Positions 8,439-17,704 of a stretch of DNA of 42,092 bases are shown in pieces. The position numbers and the translations under genes were made by a program. The DNA lies in NCBI GenBank assembly GCA_017643585.1, contig JAEPND010000017.1, forward strand, positions 1 to 42,092, read 5' to 3'. The notes below the pieces were generated by a model. That model saw nothing but the letters and a program-made list of their open reading frames with translations. It ran no database searches and was not told the DNA's origin. This DNA is from Maricaulis sp. (GTDB lineage Bacteria; Pseudomonadota; Alphaproteobacteria; Caulobacterales; Maricaulaceae). Each line of letters begins with the position of its first letter. Position 1 is the stretch's first letter.

Positions 8439-9701
8439 CTAGCTTATTCGTGCCAGTGCTCTTGCTTGTTTGGCGTCAAACTCTCCCTGCGCGAACTTCA
8501 TCAGCATCACGGCTGAAAGCTTGGCGCGCTCGGTAAAGCTGGACACTTTTACGATCTCGCGGTCGGAATGAATGTCGGCGCCACGCACGCCGAGCGTATC
8601 AACATTCGGACAACCGGCCGCCCACAGATTATTGCCTTCACACACACCGCCCGTGTCCTGCCAACGAATGTCCAGTCCGAGGGCGCCACCGGCAGCCTTG
8701 GTCCATTCAAACATCTTGGCATTGGCCGGTGACATCGGCTTGGGAGGGCGAGTGAAACCGCCATGCAGCTCCGCCGAAATCCCGTCACGAATACGAATTT
8801 CATCGAGCAGGCGTTCCAGCTCGGCCTCGACCCAGGTCCGATCATTCTCTTCGGCAACACGAATATTGAAGCGCACCACGGCATTGTCCGGGACAACATT
8901 GGGCGCGCCACCGCCATCAATCTTTGCGACATTAAACGTCACGCCCTCACGGCGACCGTTCAGCTCGTCCAGCGCCAGACCAAACTGGCAAGCCGCGACG
9001 ATGGCATTGCGACCGAGATGGTGTTCGCGTCCGGCATGCGCCGCCTTGCCCGTCAGCTTCAGGGACCAGTTGCCCGACCCCTTGCGCGCACCGGCCAGGG
9101 ACCCGTCAGCCAACGCAGGTTCATAGGTCATGCCGATATCGGCACCTGTTGCGAGATCAGCCAGAACAGGTCCGGAACCGAGCGACCCGATTTCCTCATC
9201 CGGAGAGATCAGGATGTCGACACCGATCTCGTCCTTCCAGGGGCTGCGCTCCAATCCCAACAGGGCATGCAGCATCACCAGAATGCCGCCCTTCATGTCC
9301 GCGACACCGGGACCATTGAGCGTGTCCTCGTCCCAATAGGTGCAAGTCTGGAAATGACTTTCGGCGGGAAAAACCGTGTCATGGTGACCGGTCATGACGA
9401 TACGGATCGGTGCTTGCGGCCGAATCCGGCAATGAAAGGCTGGCGTGTAGTCTTGCTCGATCACCTGTCCGTCCGGCAGGACGACCGTGGACGGTGTCAG
9501 CGGAACTTCGGATATTTCTCCGTCCAGTTCCGAAAACGCCTCGACAAGCTTGCCGCGCATGCGTTCGAGGCCTTCGGGATTGCGGCTACCGGAATTGATC
9601 GAGGCCCAGTCCTTGACGGTCTCGATCATGTGTTCAGCGCGGCTTTCGATCCAATCGAGGACCGCGCGTTCTTCAGCGTTGAGTTCGACGTGTTTAAGCA
9701 T
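8439..9701 (-). CDS. M20 family metallohydrolase of the ast operon
   Basis: This 420-residue protein is an M20 di-zinc amidohydrolase of the carboxypeptidase G2/succinyl-diaminopimelate desuccinylase type. Metal-site residues are visible: GHHDTV at 105-110, Asp135 in GVADMKGG, the Glu169-Glu170 pair in SPDEEIG and a C-terminal His in the RGADIHSDRE segment. It is the first gene of the operon, 19 bases before astA. The AST pathway ends with removal of succinate from N-succinylglutamate, normally by AstE. No astE is in this operon, so the hydrolase is a good candidate for that step. That role is inference from context. The M20 assignment itself is firm. Confidence 0.88.
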   Translation of the reverse strand: MLKHVELNAEERAVLDWIESRAEHMIETVKDWASINSGSRNPEGLERMRGKLVEAFSELDGEISEVPLTPSTVVLPDGQVIEQDYTPAFHCRIRPQAPIRIVMTGHHDTVFPAESHFQTCTYWDEDTLNGPGVADMKGGILVMLHALLGLERSPWKDEIGVDILISPDEEIGSLGSGPVLADLATGADIGMTYEPALADGSLAGARKGSGNWSLKLTGKAAHAGREHHLGRNAIVAACQFGLALDELNGRREGVTFNVAKIDGGGAPNVVPDNAVVRFNIRVAEENDRTWVEAELERLLDEIRIRDGISAELHGGFTRPPKPMSPANAKMFEWTKAAGGALGLDIRWQDTGGVCEGNNLWAAGCPNVDTLGVRGADIHSDREIVKVSSFTERAKLSAVMLMKFAQGEFDAKQARALARIS

Positions 9702-9736
9702 CTAGCTGTGATAGCCGTTTAAACGCGGGCGTCTAC

Positions 9737-9760
9737 CCCCGCGACCGCAAAGCCGCGGGG
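9737..9760. other. GC-rich hairpin between the ast operon and the PLP-enzyme gene
   Basis: CCCCGCG (9737-9743) and CGCGGGG (9754-9760) form a perfect seven-base stem with a ten-base loop. No T-tract follows on either strand, so it is at best a weak terminator for the PLP-enzyme gene upstream. It would otherwise fall in the leader of the M20/ast message. Confidence 0.4.
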
Positions 9761-9766
9761 ATAAAC

Positions 9767-9774
9767 TGTATACA
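9767..9774. promoter_or_regulatory. TGTATACA palindrome upstream of the ast operon
   Basis: An eight-base palindrome TGTATACA sits in ATTGTATACAG just beyond the PLP-enzyme stop and about 65 bases before the M20/ast start. Such cores are common in operators of the FadR branch of GntR regulators. The site is short, so chance occurrence is possible. Confidence 0.3.
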
Positions 9775-9775
9775 A

Positions 9776-11062
9776 TTAGGCGTGCTCAAGTGCCTGCTTG
9801 AGATCCGCAATCAGATCGTCCGGGTTCTCGATGCCCACAGAGATACGAACCAGGCCATCGGAGAAGCCCTGGCGACGACGCAGCTCCGGGTCCACACCGC
9901 GGTGGGTGGTCGATCCCGGGTGACAGATCAGGGTTTCCGTACCGCCCAGGCTCACCGCCAGCTTCATGACCTGGAGTGCATTGAGCATGCGAAAGGCCGC
10001 AGCTTCATCCTCAAGGTCGAACGCGAAGGTGGAACCGGCGAAATCGCACTGCTCGGAATAGACACGCGCATCGCGGCTGCCTTCTTCCTGGAAGCCGAGA
10101 TAACGGACACGGTCGACCTTGGGGTGATCGCGCAGGAATTCGGCGACCTTGCGGGCCCCCGCGGCCGCAGCCTCCATGCGGATCTTAACCGTCTCCAGCG
10201 AACGCAGCAGCATCCAGCAGGTGTGAGCGTCCAGATTGGTGCCCAGATAGCCACGCAGTCCGCGGACCTTGGCCATGGCTTCAGGCTCGCCCAGGGCCGC
10301 ACCTGCGATCAGGTCACTGTGACCACCGACATATTTGGTCAGGGAATAGACAAGCACATCCGCGCCCAGCGTCAGCGGCGACTTGTTGACCGGACCCAGG
10401 AAGGTGTTGTCGACGACGATCTTGGGACGCGTGCCTTGGGCCGCACCGATCATGTCAGCCACGCGGCCCACAGCGCCCAGGTCCACCAGGTCATTGGTCG
10501 GATTGGTCGGGGTCTCGCAGTAGATGACCGACACCTCGCCCAGCTTCATGGCCTCCTCGGCCGCCGCGCGCAGTGCGTCTTCCTCGGCGCCGGCATCGAA
10601 ATCAACGGATTTGATGCCGTAGTTCGGGAGGAATTTGCGGATCAGGCTCTCGGTACCGCCGTAGAGCGGCGTGGATTGAAGGATCACGGATCCCGAATGA
10701 GCCAGCGCCATCAGCGTGGTCGAAATCGCGGCCATGCCGGATGCGAACACACAGGCGTCTTCGGCGCCATCGAAAATCGCCAGGCGGTCTTCGAGGACTT
10801 CCATGTTCGGGTTGTTGAAACGGGAATACATGAGACCCGCTGCATCCGGGTCACCCTCTTCGGCCTGGCCGAGCGTGACGCGGAAAAAGGCGGCGCCCTC
10901 TTCGGCCGTCGCAAATGCGAAGGTCGAGGTCAGGAAGACCGGCGGCTTGATAGACATCTCTGAGAGCTTCGGGTCGAAACCATAGCTCATCATCTGCGTT
11001 TCAGGGCTGAGGACGTGTCCAGCGACGTCCTTCTTGCGATATGGTTTGTCCGGCTTGCTCAC
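9776..11062 (-). CDS. Cystathionine gamma-synthase family PLP enzyme
   Basis: This 428-residue fold-type I PLP enzyme belongs to the Cys/Met metabolism family (cystathionine gamma-synthase, methionine gamma-lyase, O-acylhomoserine sulfhydrylase). Visible motifs are MYSRFNNPN near the N-terminal third, ETPTNPTNDLVD, the PLP-binding lysine in YSLTKYVGGHSDLIAG and SDGLVRISVGIEN near the end. The TPLYGGTE segment lacks the cysteine that marks classical methionine gamma-lyases. It is slightly longer than the usual 390-400 residues because of its N-terminus. I prefer the GTG at 11062, six bases after GGAGGA, over the GTG at 11068, which abuts that site. The precise reaction cannot be read from sequence. 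Confidence 0.85.
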   Translation of the reverse strand: MSKPDKPYRKKDVAGHVLSPETQMMSYGFDPKLSEMSIKPPVFLTSTFAFATAEEGAAFFRVTLGQAEEGDPDAAGLMYSRFNNPNMEVLEDRLAIFDGAEDACVFASGMAAISTTLMALAHSGSVILQSTPLYGGTESLIRKFLPNYGIKSVDFDAGAEEDALRAAAEEAMKLGEVSVIYCETPTNPTNDLVDLGAVGRVADMIGAAQGTRPKIVVDNTFLGPVNKSPLTLGADVLVYSLTKYVGGHSDLIAGAALGEPEAMAKVRGLRGYLGTNLDAHTCWMLLRSLETVKIRMEAAAAGARKVAEFLRDHPKVDRVRYLGFQEEGSRDARVYSEQCDFAGSTFAFDLEDEAAAFRMLNALQVMKLAVSLGGTETLICHPGSTTHRGVDPELRRRQGFSDGLVRISVGIENPDDLIADLKQALEHA

Positions 11063-11082
11063 GGCCACTCCTCCAGTTTGAT

Positions 11083-11133
11083 CGGTCTCCCCAGGGACCG
11101 TGATGAGGATTTGAACCGCTGTTTTCCTGCGGT
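11083..11133 (-). promoter_or_regulatory. Structured leader upstream of the PLP-enzyme gene
   Basis: Two small hairpins lie in the 5' leader: ACCGC/GCGGT (11115-11119 with 11129-11133) and CGGTC/GACCG (11083-11087 with 11096-11100), the second ending shortly before the GGAGGA ribosome binding site. It does not match the SAM-II or SAH riboswitch consensus as far as I recall them. It may be an attenuator, or nothing. Confidence 0.25.
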
Positions 11134-11208
11134 CAAGGCCATACTCAGCAGTGCGAAAAATGTAACTTATTTTGCCAAGATCATCGCCGGTTTCGGCACG
11201 TTTATTCC

Positions 11209-11243
11209 AAAAAAGAACGGCCCAGCGAAATGCCGGGCCGTTC
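11209..11243 (-). terminator. Rho-independent terminator of the OmpA-like gene
   Basis: On the minus strand GAACGGCCC (11243-11235) pairs perfectly with GGGCCGTTC (11223-11215) across an eleven-base loop, followed directly by six T residues (plus-strand A-run 11209-11214). It begins about 20 bases beyond the stop codon of the OmpA-like gene and would isolate it from the PLP-enzyme gene. It is a textbook terminator. Confidence 0.9.
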
Positions 11244-11264
11244 CTGTAGATCTGCGATCGACGA

Positions 11265-12347
<1,083 letters not shown>

Positions 12348-12356
12348 TCCCCCTCC

Positions 12357-12371
12357 GGAGGCATCGCCTCC
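12357..12371 (-). promoter_or_regulatory. Small hairpin next to the ompA-like ribosome binding site
   Basis: GGAGGC and GCCTCC form a perfect six-base stem with a three-base loop, ending three bases before the real GGAGGGGG site. It duplicates the ribosome-binding GGAGG, so the CCTCC strand could pair with either copy and tune translation. There is no direct evidence of regulation. The rest of the 237-base gap (12348-12584) shows nothing clear. Confidence 0.35.
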
Positions 12372-12584
12372 TTGGTGTGACTGACCAAATTCGATCCATA
12401 TCGAATTACTTGGAATCGCCCCCTGCGGACTATTCCTACAATTTCCACTACAGCAATTATTGGGGCGATGCCATAGCTCAGGGCGCCAAAACACGTATTT
12501 GGTGCAAAAAAATGCCGCCGTTGCAGGAGAGTTACACTTGGTTGTTTTGCCAACGACCAATGCCCCGGCTCAGGGCACAAAAAT

Positions 12585-14183
12585 CTAGTCGAGCGCGATC
12601 TCGAGGCTCTCCTGGAGAGCTACCACGTCCGACGCACGCGGCTGGAAACTGGCGAGAGCGGATTGATACGCGCTCACAAGGTCGGAATCGCGTCCGTAAA
12701 GGTCGTTGAGGAAACGGACATCTCCGTTCTCGTCACCCACCACGGTCCAATACGCGATATGAACCCGGATCCGTTCGTCCAGCCAGACGACGGTCGGTGA
12801 GTTTCCTGCGGTAACCCGGGCGATCTCTTCGGCGTCATAGCCATCCTGGCCAGCGAGGATCCAGCGCGCCAGCTCCATCGGGTCTTCGACCCGGATACAA
12901 CCTGCGGAGAAATCCCTGCGGGTACGGACAAACTGGTCACGTTCGGTCGTGTCGTGAATGTACACATTGTGCCGGTTGGGAAAGATGAACTTCACCTCGC
13001 CCATCGGATTGGTCGGTCCCGGCGCCTGGGACAGGCGATACGGCCAGGACCGCCCCCATTGCGACCAGTCGATTTCCCACGGCTGGATAGCGCTGCCGGT
13101 CGAGTCGAAAATCCGGAAACCGTAATAGTCGACAACATTCGGGTTTCTGCGGATGGAGCGAAAGCGCGACCGGGCCGAACCTGTCGGTACGCCCCACCAA
13201 GGGTTGAAAACCAGGTACTCCATCTCGTCGGAAAATTCCGGCGTTGAGCTGGCGGTGCGGCCCACCATGACCTGGTGGGTCCGGACCAGCTCACCATCTT
13301 CCCATGCCTCAAGGCGATAATCGGCGATATTCACCCAGATGTGCTTGCGACCCAGATCACGCTCACGCCAACGGCGCTGCTCCAGATTGGCGCGCAATTG
13401 GGTCAGGCGCTGTTCCGGGCTGATATTGAGCTGGCGCAGCGTGTTGCGGTCCATGCGCCCGCTGGGCGCCAGATTCACCCGCCCCTGGAAACGACGTACG
13501 GCGGTCTCAAGTCTAGCGCCATAGGGCGCCCCCTCTTCCCAATCGCTGTGATACAATCCTTCAGCCGCGAGGCGCGCACGCAATTGCTCGACCCGCGGTC
13601 CTGTCGCGCCCGGCTCCAGTGCACCACCCTCGCTGTCGACTTCGGGCCAGATGGGCTGCAAGGCCAGCATGCGCAGCATTTCGCGGCGCAGGATCTCGTA
13701 ATCACGCACGCGCGGCGTGAAACCTTGCAAAGTTGCCGCCACATCGCCGTCCGCCAGCGCGTCAGTCAATGCCGCAATCAAGATGTTTTGCTCTTCATTG
13801 GAAAGCTGGCGGATCGCGTGACTTTCCTGGTCCAGCAAGCCAAACCGTAACCACCCGCCGAACTGCATGAAGGCCTGTTGCGCCAGGGACTGCCGAACGA
13901 CCAGCTCTTCCTGGGGGTTGGCGATACGGAAAGCCAGGAGGTCCATCGACGGCAGGCCGTGGCTTGGAGCCTCGAACAGCTGAGAGACCAGTAGATCAAG
14001 ATCGTCCTGGGACCATTGCGACGAGGCCGGCATCGGCAGAAGCGGTATTTCCGGGACCGCTTCCTCGATCACGTCCTCGCCTGGCAAGAGGCCGATGGAA
14101 TCCGGGTCCTGCTCGGGTTCCTGCGCAAAAACCGCGGCCCCCAGAGCAATGGAAAGCGATATGCCCAGCAGGTGCTTCACCAC
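12585..14183 (-). CDS. L,D-transpeptidase (YkuD domain) with peptidoglycan-binding domain
   Basis: This 532-residue exported enzyme resembles YcbB/LdtD: signal peptide (residues 1-20, ending VFAQ), an alpha-helical scaffold region, a PG_binding_1 domain around residues 190-245 (GATGPRVEQLRARLAAEG...RRFQGR) and a YkuD catalytic domain in the C-terminal part. The catalytic motif is NVYIHDT followed by FSAGCIRVEDP, with the cysteine as nucleophile. It would form 3-3 cross-links in peptidoglycan in the periplasm. The start is GTG at 14183. The acidic proline-containing segment after the signal peptide is probably a flexible tether. It lies upstream of the OmpA-like gene on the same strand, 237 bases apart. 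Confidence 0.92.
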   Translation of the reverse strand: MVKHLLGISLSIALGAAVFAQEPEQDPDSIGLLPGEDVIEEAVPEIPLLPMPASSQWSQDDLDLLVSQLFEAPSHGLPSMDLLAFRIANPQEELVVRQSLAQQAFMQFGGWLRFGLLDQESHAIRQLSNEEQNILIAALTDALADGDVAATLQGFTPRVRDYEILRREMLRMLALQPIWPEVDSEGGALEPGATGPRVEQLRARLAAEGLYHSDWEEGAPYGARLETAVRRFQGRVNLAPSGRMDRNTLRQLNISPEQRLTQLRANLEQRRWRERDLGRKHIWVNIADYRLEAWEDGELVRTHQVMVGRTASSTPEFSDEMEYLVFNPWWGVPTGSARSRFRSIRRNPNVVDYYGFRIFDSTGSAIQPWEIDWSQWGRSWPYRLSQAPGPTNPMGEVKFIFPNRHNVYIHDTTERDQFVRTRRDFSAGCIRVEDPMELARWILAGQDGYDAEEIARVTAGNSPTVVWLDERIRVHIAYWTVVGDENGDVRFLNDLYGRDSDLVSAYQSALASFQPRASDVVALQESLEIALD

Positions 14184-14293
14184 GCGACTCCGTACGAATT
14201 ACGCAAACATTAACCAGTCATTTCCGGAACGTGAAGCGCTTTTCGAGCCCGGGGTGAGATAGATTATTCTTTTGATGCAGGCTCTTGATTATA

Positions 14294-16135
14294 CTAGCGT
14301 TCTCGCTCTTCCTCATCCTGCGCCATCAGCTCGGCAAATTCGTCGGACCGGCTCTTTGCTCGCGCGATGTAGGTTGGATTCGAAAACACGTCGAGCTCGG
14401 CATCCCAGACTTCCATCAGATGCCGCAGACCCGCTGTGTCGTGCTCATCAAATGCACGCGCCTTGCGCTCCGCGTCTTCATCGGAATGCCCCAACTCGAC
14501 CAGGGCGGATTTCGCCATGGCGACGGAAGACCCGAACATCTCCCGGAACGCAGTGTCGGCACCGGCAGCACACAGGCGGTAGACATGATCGCGGTCCGCG
14601 GCGCGGGCTAGGATCTTCACCTGCGGATATCGCCGGTGCACAAAATCGACCAGCTCCACTGCTCGCTCTCGGTCATCGATCGCGACGATGAACAGCTTTG
14701 CATTGGCAATACCGGCTGCGACCAGCATGTCCGGACGTACGGCATCGCCATAATAGACGTCGATGCCGAATTTGCGCAGGGAATCGATGTGCTCGGCCGA
14801 TGAGTCCAGGACGACGGGTTTATACCCCGTCATCACCAGCATGCGTTGCACGATCTGGCCGAAACGGCCCATGCCCGCGATGATGACACTGCCTTCCTCC
14901 TTGATCGTGTCATGCCCGCGGTCAGGCGTATCTCCCAACCTCACCCGCGGCGCCACAACATGTTCATAGGTCAGCAAGAGCGCCGGTGTCGCCAACATCG
15001 ACAAGGCCACCACGAGCGAGGTGAATGCGGCAATATCCGGCGCCAGCACGTGAGAACTGACCGCGAACGTCAGCAAGACGAAGGCGAATTCGCCGGCCTG
15101 CGCCAGCGACATGGAGAAGAGCCAGCGCTCACGCTGGCGCAGACCAAACGCGGTGCCCAACAGCCAGAGGATGGCGCCCTTGAGCGCGATCAGCGCCAGC
15201 GCTGCGGACACAATCTGGACCGGCTGGGCCATCAGCAGATCGAAATCAATACCGGCACCGACTGTGATGAAGAAGACGCCGAGCAATAACCCCTTGGAGG
15301 AGGCCAGGTCGCTTTCCAGCTCATGCCGGTACTCGCTGTCGGCCAGGACGACACCGGCCAGGAAGGTGCCCAGCGCTGGCGACAGGCCGACATAGCTCAT
15401 CAACATGGCGATCAGGATGACCAGGAGCAATGCAGAGCCCAGGAAGAGCTCCCGCAGCCCGGTTCGGGCGATGATGCGAAAGGCCGGTCGGGTGAGATAG
15501 CGCCCGACCAGGATGACGATGGCGACCGCTGACAAGGTCAGGACAGCCTGCGCCCAGGCGGGATAGTCGGCAATCAGGCTGGATGTTGCATGCCCGCTGC
15601 CGGACGCGCTCTCGCCCCCGGCACCGATGGCCAGAAAGGGTAACAGCGCCAGGATGGGAATCACGGCGATATCCTGAAACAGCAACACACCGAAGGCGGA
15701 CTGACCGCCTTCCGTGCGCAACCATTTCTTTTCCCCCAGAGTCTACAGCACGATGGCTGTGGACGAAAGTGCCAGGATCAGGCCCAGGGCAATCGCGACG
15801 GGGACGGCCAGCCCCAGCGCCAGCAAGCCGGCGGCAATCACCAGAGCAGTCAGCAGGACCTGCGCACCGCCCAGCCCGAACAGGCGCGAGCGCATCGACC
15901 AAAGCAAGCCCGGCTGCAACTCCAGGCCGATGAGTAACAGCATCATGACGACGCCGAACTCGGCGAAATGCTGGACGGTTTCATGATCTGATCCGACACG
16001 CTCCAACAGAGGGGCAATCAGGATACCCGCGACCAGGTATCCCAATACCAAGCCAAGACCGAGACGATGCGCCAGCGGCACGGCAACAGCACCCGCTCCG
16101 AGATAGATCGCGGCCTGAAGGAGAAAGTCGTTCAT
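14294..16135 (-). pseudogene. KefB/KefC-type K+/H+ antiporter interrupted by one amber codon
   Basis: Read through its one stop, this frame encodes 613 residues, the usual length of KefB/KefC. It has a CPA2 antiporter membrane domain (about residues 1-390) and a C-terminal TrkA-N/RCK nucleotide-binding domain (VIIAGMGRFGQIVQRML, then VDFVHRRYPQVKILARA). At codon 131 (15743-15745) the conserved glutamine of the STAIVLQTL motif is TAG, a single C-to-T change from CAG on the coding strand. Both halves are otherwise undamaged and in the same frame, so the mutation is recent or a sequencing error. Without suppression only a 130-residue fragment would form. I assumed the ATG at 16135 as start. The gene is divergent from the equally damaged GCS2 gene. 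Confidence 0.85.
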
Positions 16136-16275
16136 GTCGGTGCTGAGTCCATTTCCACCTCTCCTGCCTAGCCCCATTCTGGCGGCCAGTGCCACTGCCC
16201 GCCGCGAACCGGGCCAATTGGTCGCATCGTCGTCATGATACGCCCCGCAATTACCTTAAAGAAAGGGAGGCTATT

Positions 16276-17704
16276 ATGGGACGGGAAATCTCGAGTGACG
16301 AAATCCTCTGTGAGGACACTTTTCAAAGCCGTCTGCGATCTGAAACCAGCCTGGTCATGCAATGGTTCAAGGAGAACGCCTTCGACCCGGCTGACCCGGC
16401 TTCCGGTGGGCTGGAGCTTGAAGCCTGGTTGATGGACGACGATGGTCTGCCATCGGAGCGCAATCTGGAATTTCTCAACCAGCTCAAGGATCCCGCCATG
16501 GTGCCGGAGCTCGCTGCGTTCAATTTCGAGTTCAATTCGGAGCCGCACAGGCTCGACTGTCGGTGTTTCAGCGATTTCGAGGAAGAACTCGGTCGCCACT
16601 GGCTAAAGGCGCGCAACACCGCAGAGACACTCGGCCTGCGCCCCATGATGATCGGCATTCCTCCGACGCTTCGAGAAAGCCATCTGTCTCTCGACACCAT
16701 CACACCGTCGGAACGCTATCGCCTGTTGAACGAACGCCTGTTTCAATTGCGCGGAGGCAAGCCCCTCAAATTCGATATCGATGGCCGCGACCGGCTTTCG
16801 ATGGTTCAGGACCATTTGATGACCGAAGCGGCCTGCACCTCCTTGCAGGTCCACCTGATGACCTCCCAGTCGGACGAGGCACGCACCTACAACGCCATGC
16901 AGGCCGCATCGGCCGCAATTATCGCCGTGTCGGCAAACTCACCCTTCCTGTATGGGCGGCGATTGTGGGAGGAAACGCGCATTCCCGCTTTTGAGTCCGC
17001 GGTTAACCTGCCGGGCCCCAGGGGGGGTGGATGGTCGACAGGCCTCCCGCGTGACCTTCGGCGATCGCTATCTCAAATCCTCGCTGATGGAATTATTCAT
17101 CGAGAATCTCGACACCTATCTGCCCTTCCTGCCGATGGTCTCTGACAGTGAGCGCGACGAGCTGGTGCATCTTAAACTCCAGAACGGCACGATCTGGCGC
17201 TAGAACCGTCCCATAATTCATGCCGCCGCCGGGCAAACACCTCATTTGCGCATCGAGAACAGGGTCATGGCCGCCGGGCCGACCGTTATCGATGTGATTG
17301 CCAATACCGCCTTTGCCATTGGCCTTACCCTGCACCTGGCCAAGCAGGACGGGCGGGAAGAACGTTTGCCGTTCGAACTGGCACGCAGGAATTTCTATGC
17401 CTGTGCCAAGCGCGGCCTCGGCGCCTCGATCGTCTGGCTGGATGGCGATGTGCGCGATGCCCAGGAACTGATCCGCAACCAGCTGGCCGAAGCCGCCGAA
17501 CTTGCCCTGATCGAGGCCGGTGTCAGCGCCCTCGATGCCAGTCACTATATCGGCATTATCCGTGCACGCGCACGCAACGGGCAGACCGGGGCCGCCTGGC
17601 AGAGGGCCCATGCCAACTACCACGGTAATGATCACCAGACGCTGGTCCAGGCCTATCTGGACCGCCAGGACGACGGACAACCGGTTCATCGATGGACGCA
17701 CTGA
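16276..17704 (+). pseudogene. GCS2 (glutamate-cysteine ligase family) gene with frameshift and amber codon
   Basis: The restored product would be 475 residues of the GCS2 carboxylate-amine ligase family, which joins glutamate to cysteine or another amine using ATP. Residues 1-250 read cleanly from the ATG at 16276 behind GGGAGG, including LELEAWLMD and FNFEFNSEPH. A run of seven G (17021-17027) then shifts the frame. Removing one G restores RVTFGDRYLKSS and the rest of the domain. In that restored frame TAG at 17201-17203 replaces the tryptophan of the NGTIWRWNRP motif (TGG to TAG). The end again looks normal (HLRIENRVMAAGPTVIDVIANTAF). As it stands, translation stops at 17143-17145. The stop TGA overlaps the ATG of the M14 gene. 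Confidence 0.88.

Noticed and set aside
15719-15721. Re-initiation start for the second part of the KefB/KefC-like gene
   Set aside because: The TTG is in the middle of a conserved membrane domain and has no ribosome binding site; a functional half-transporter is unlikely.
14294-17704. Amber codons reassigned to an amino acid
   Set aside because: One TAG replaces Gln and the other Trp, and several normal genes here end in TAG. A single reassignment cannot explain both, so mutation is preferred.
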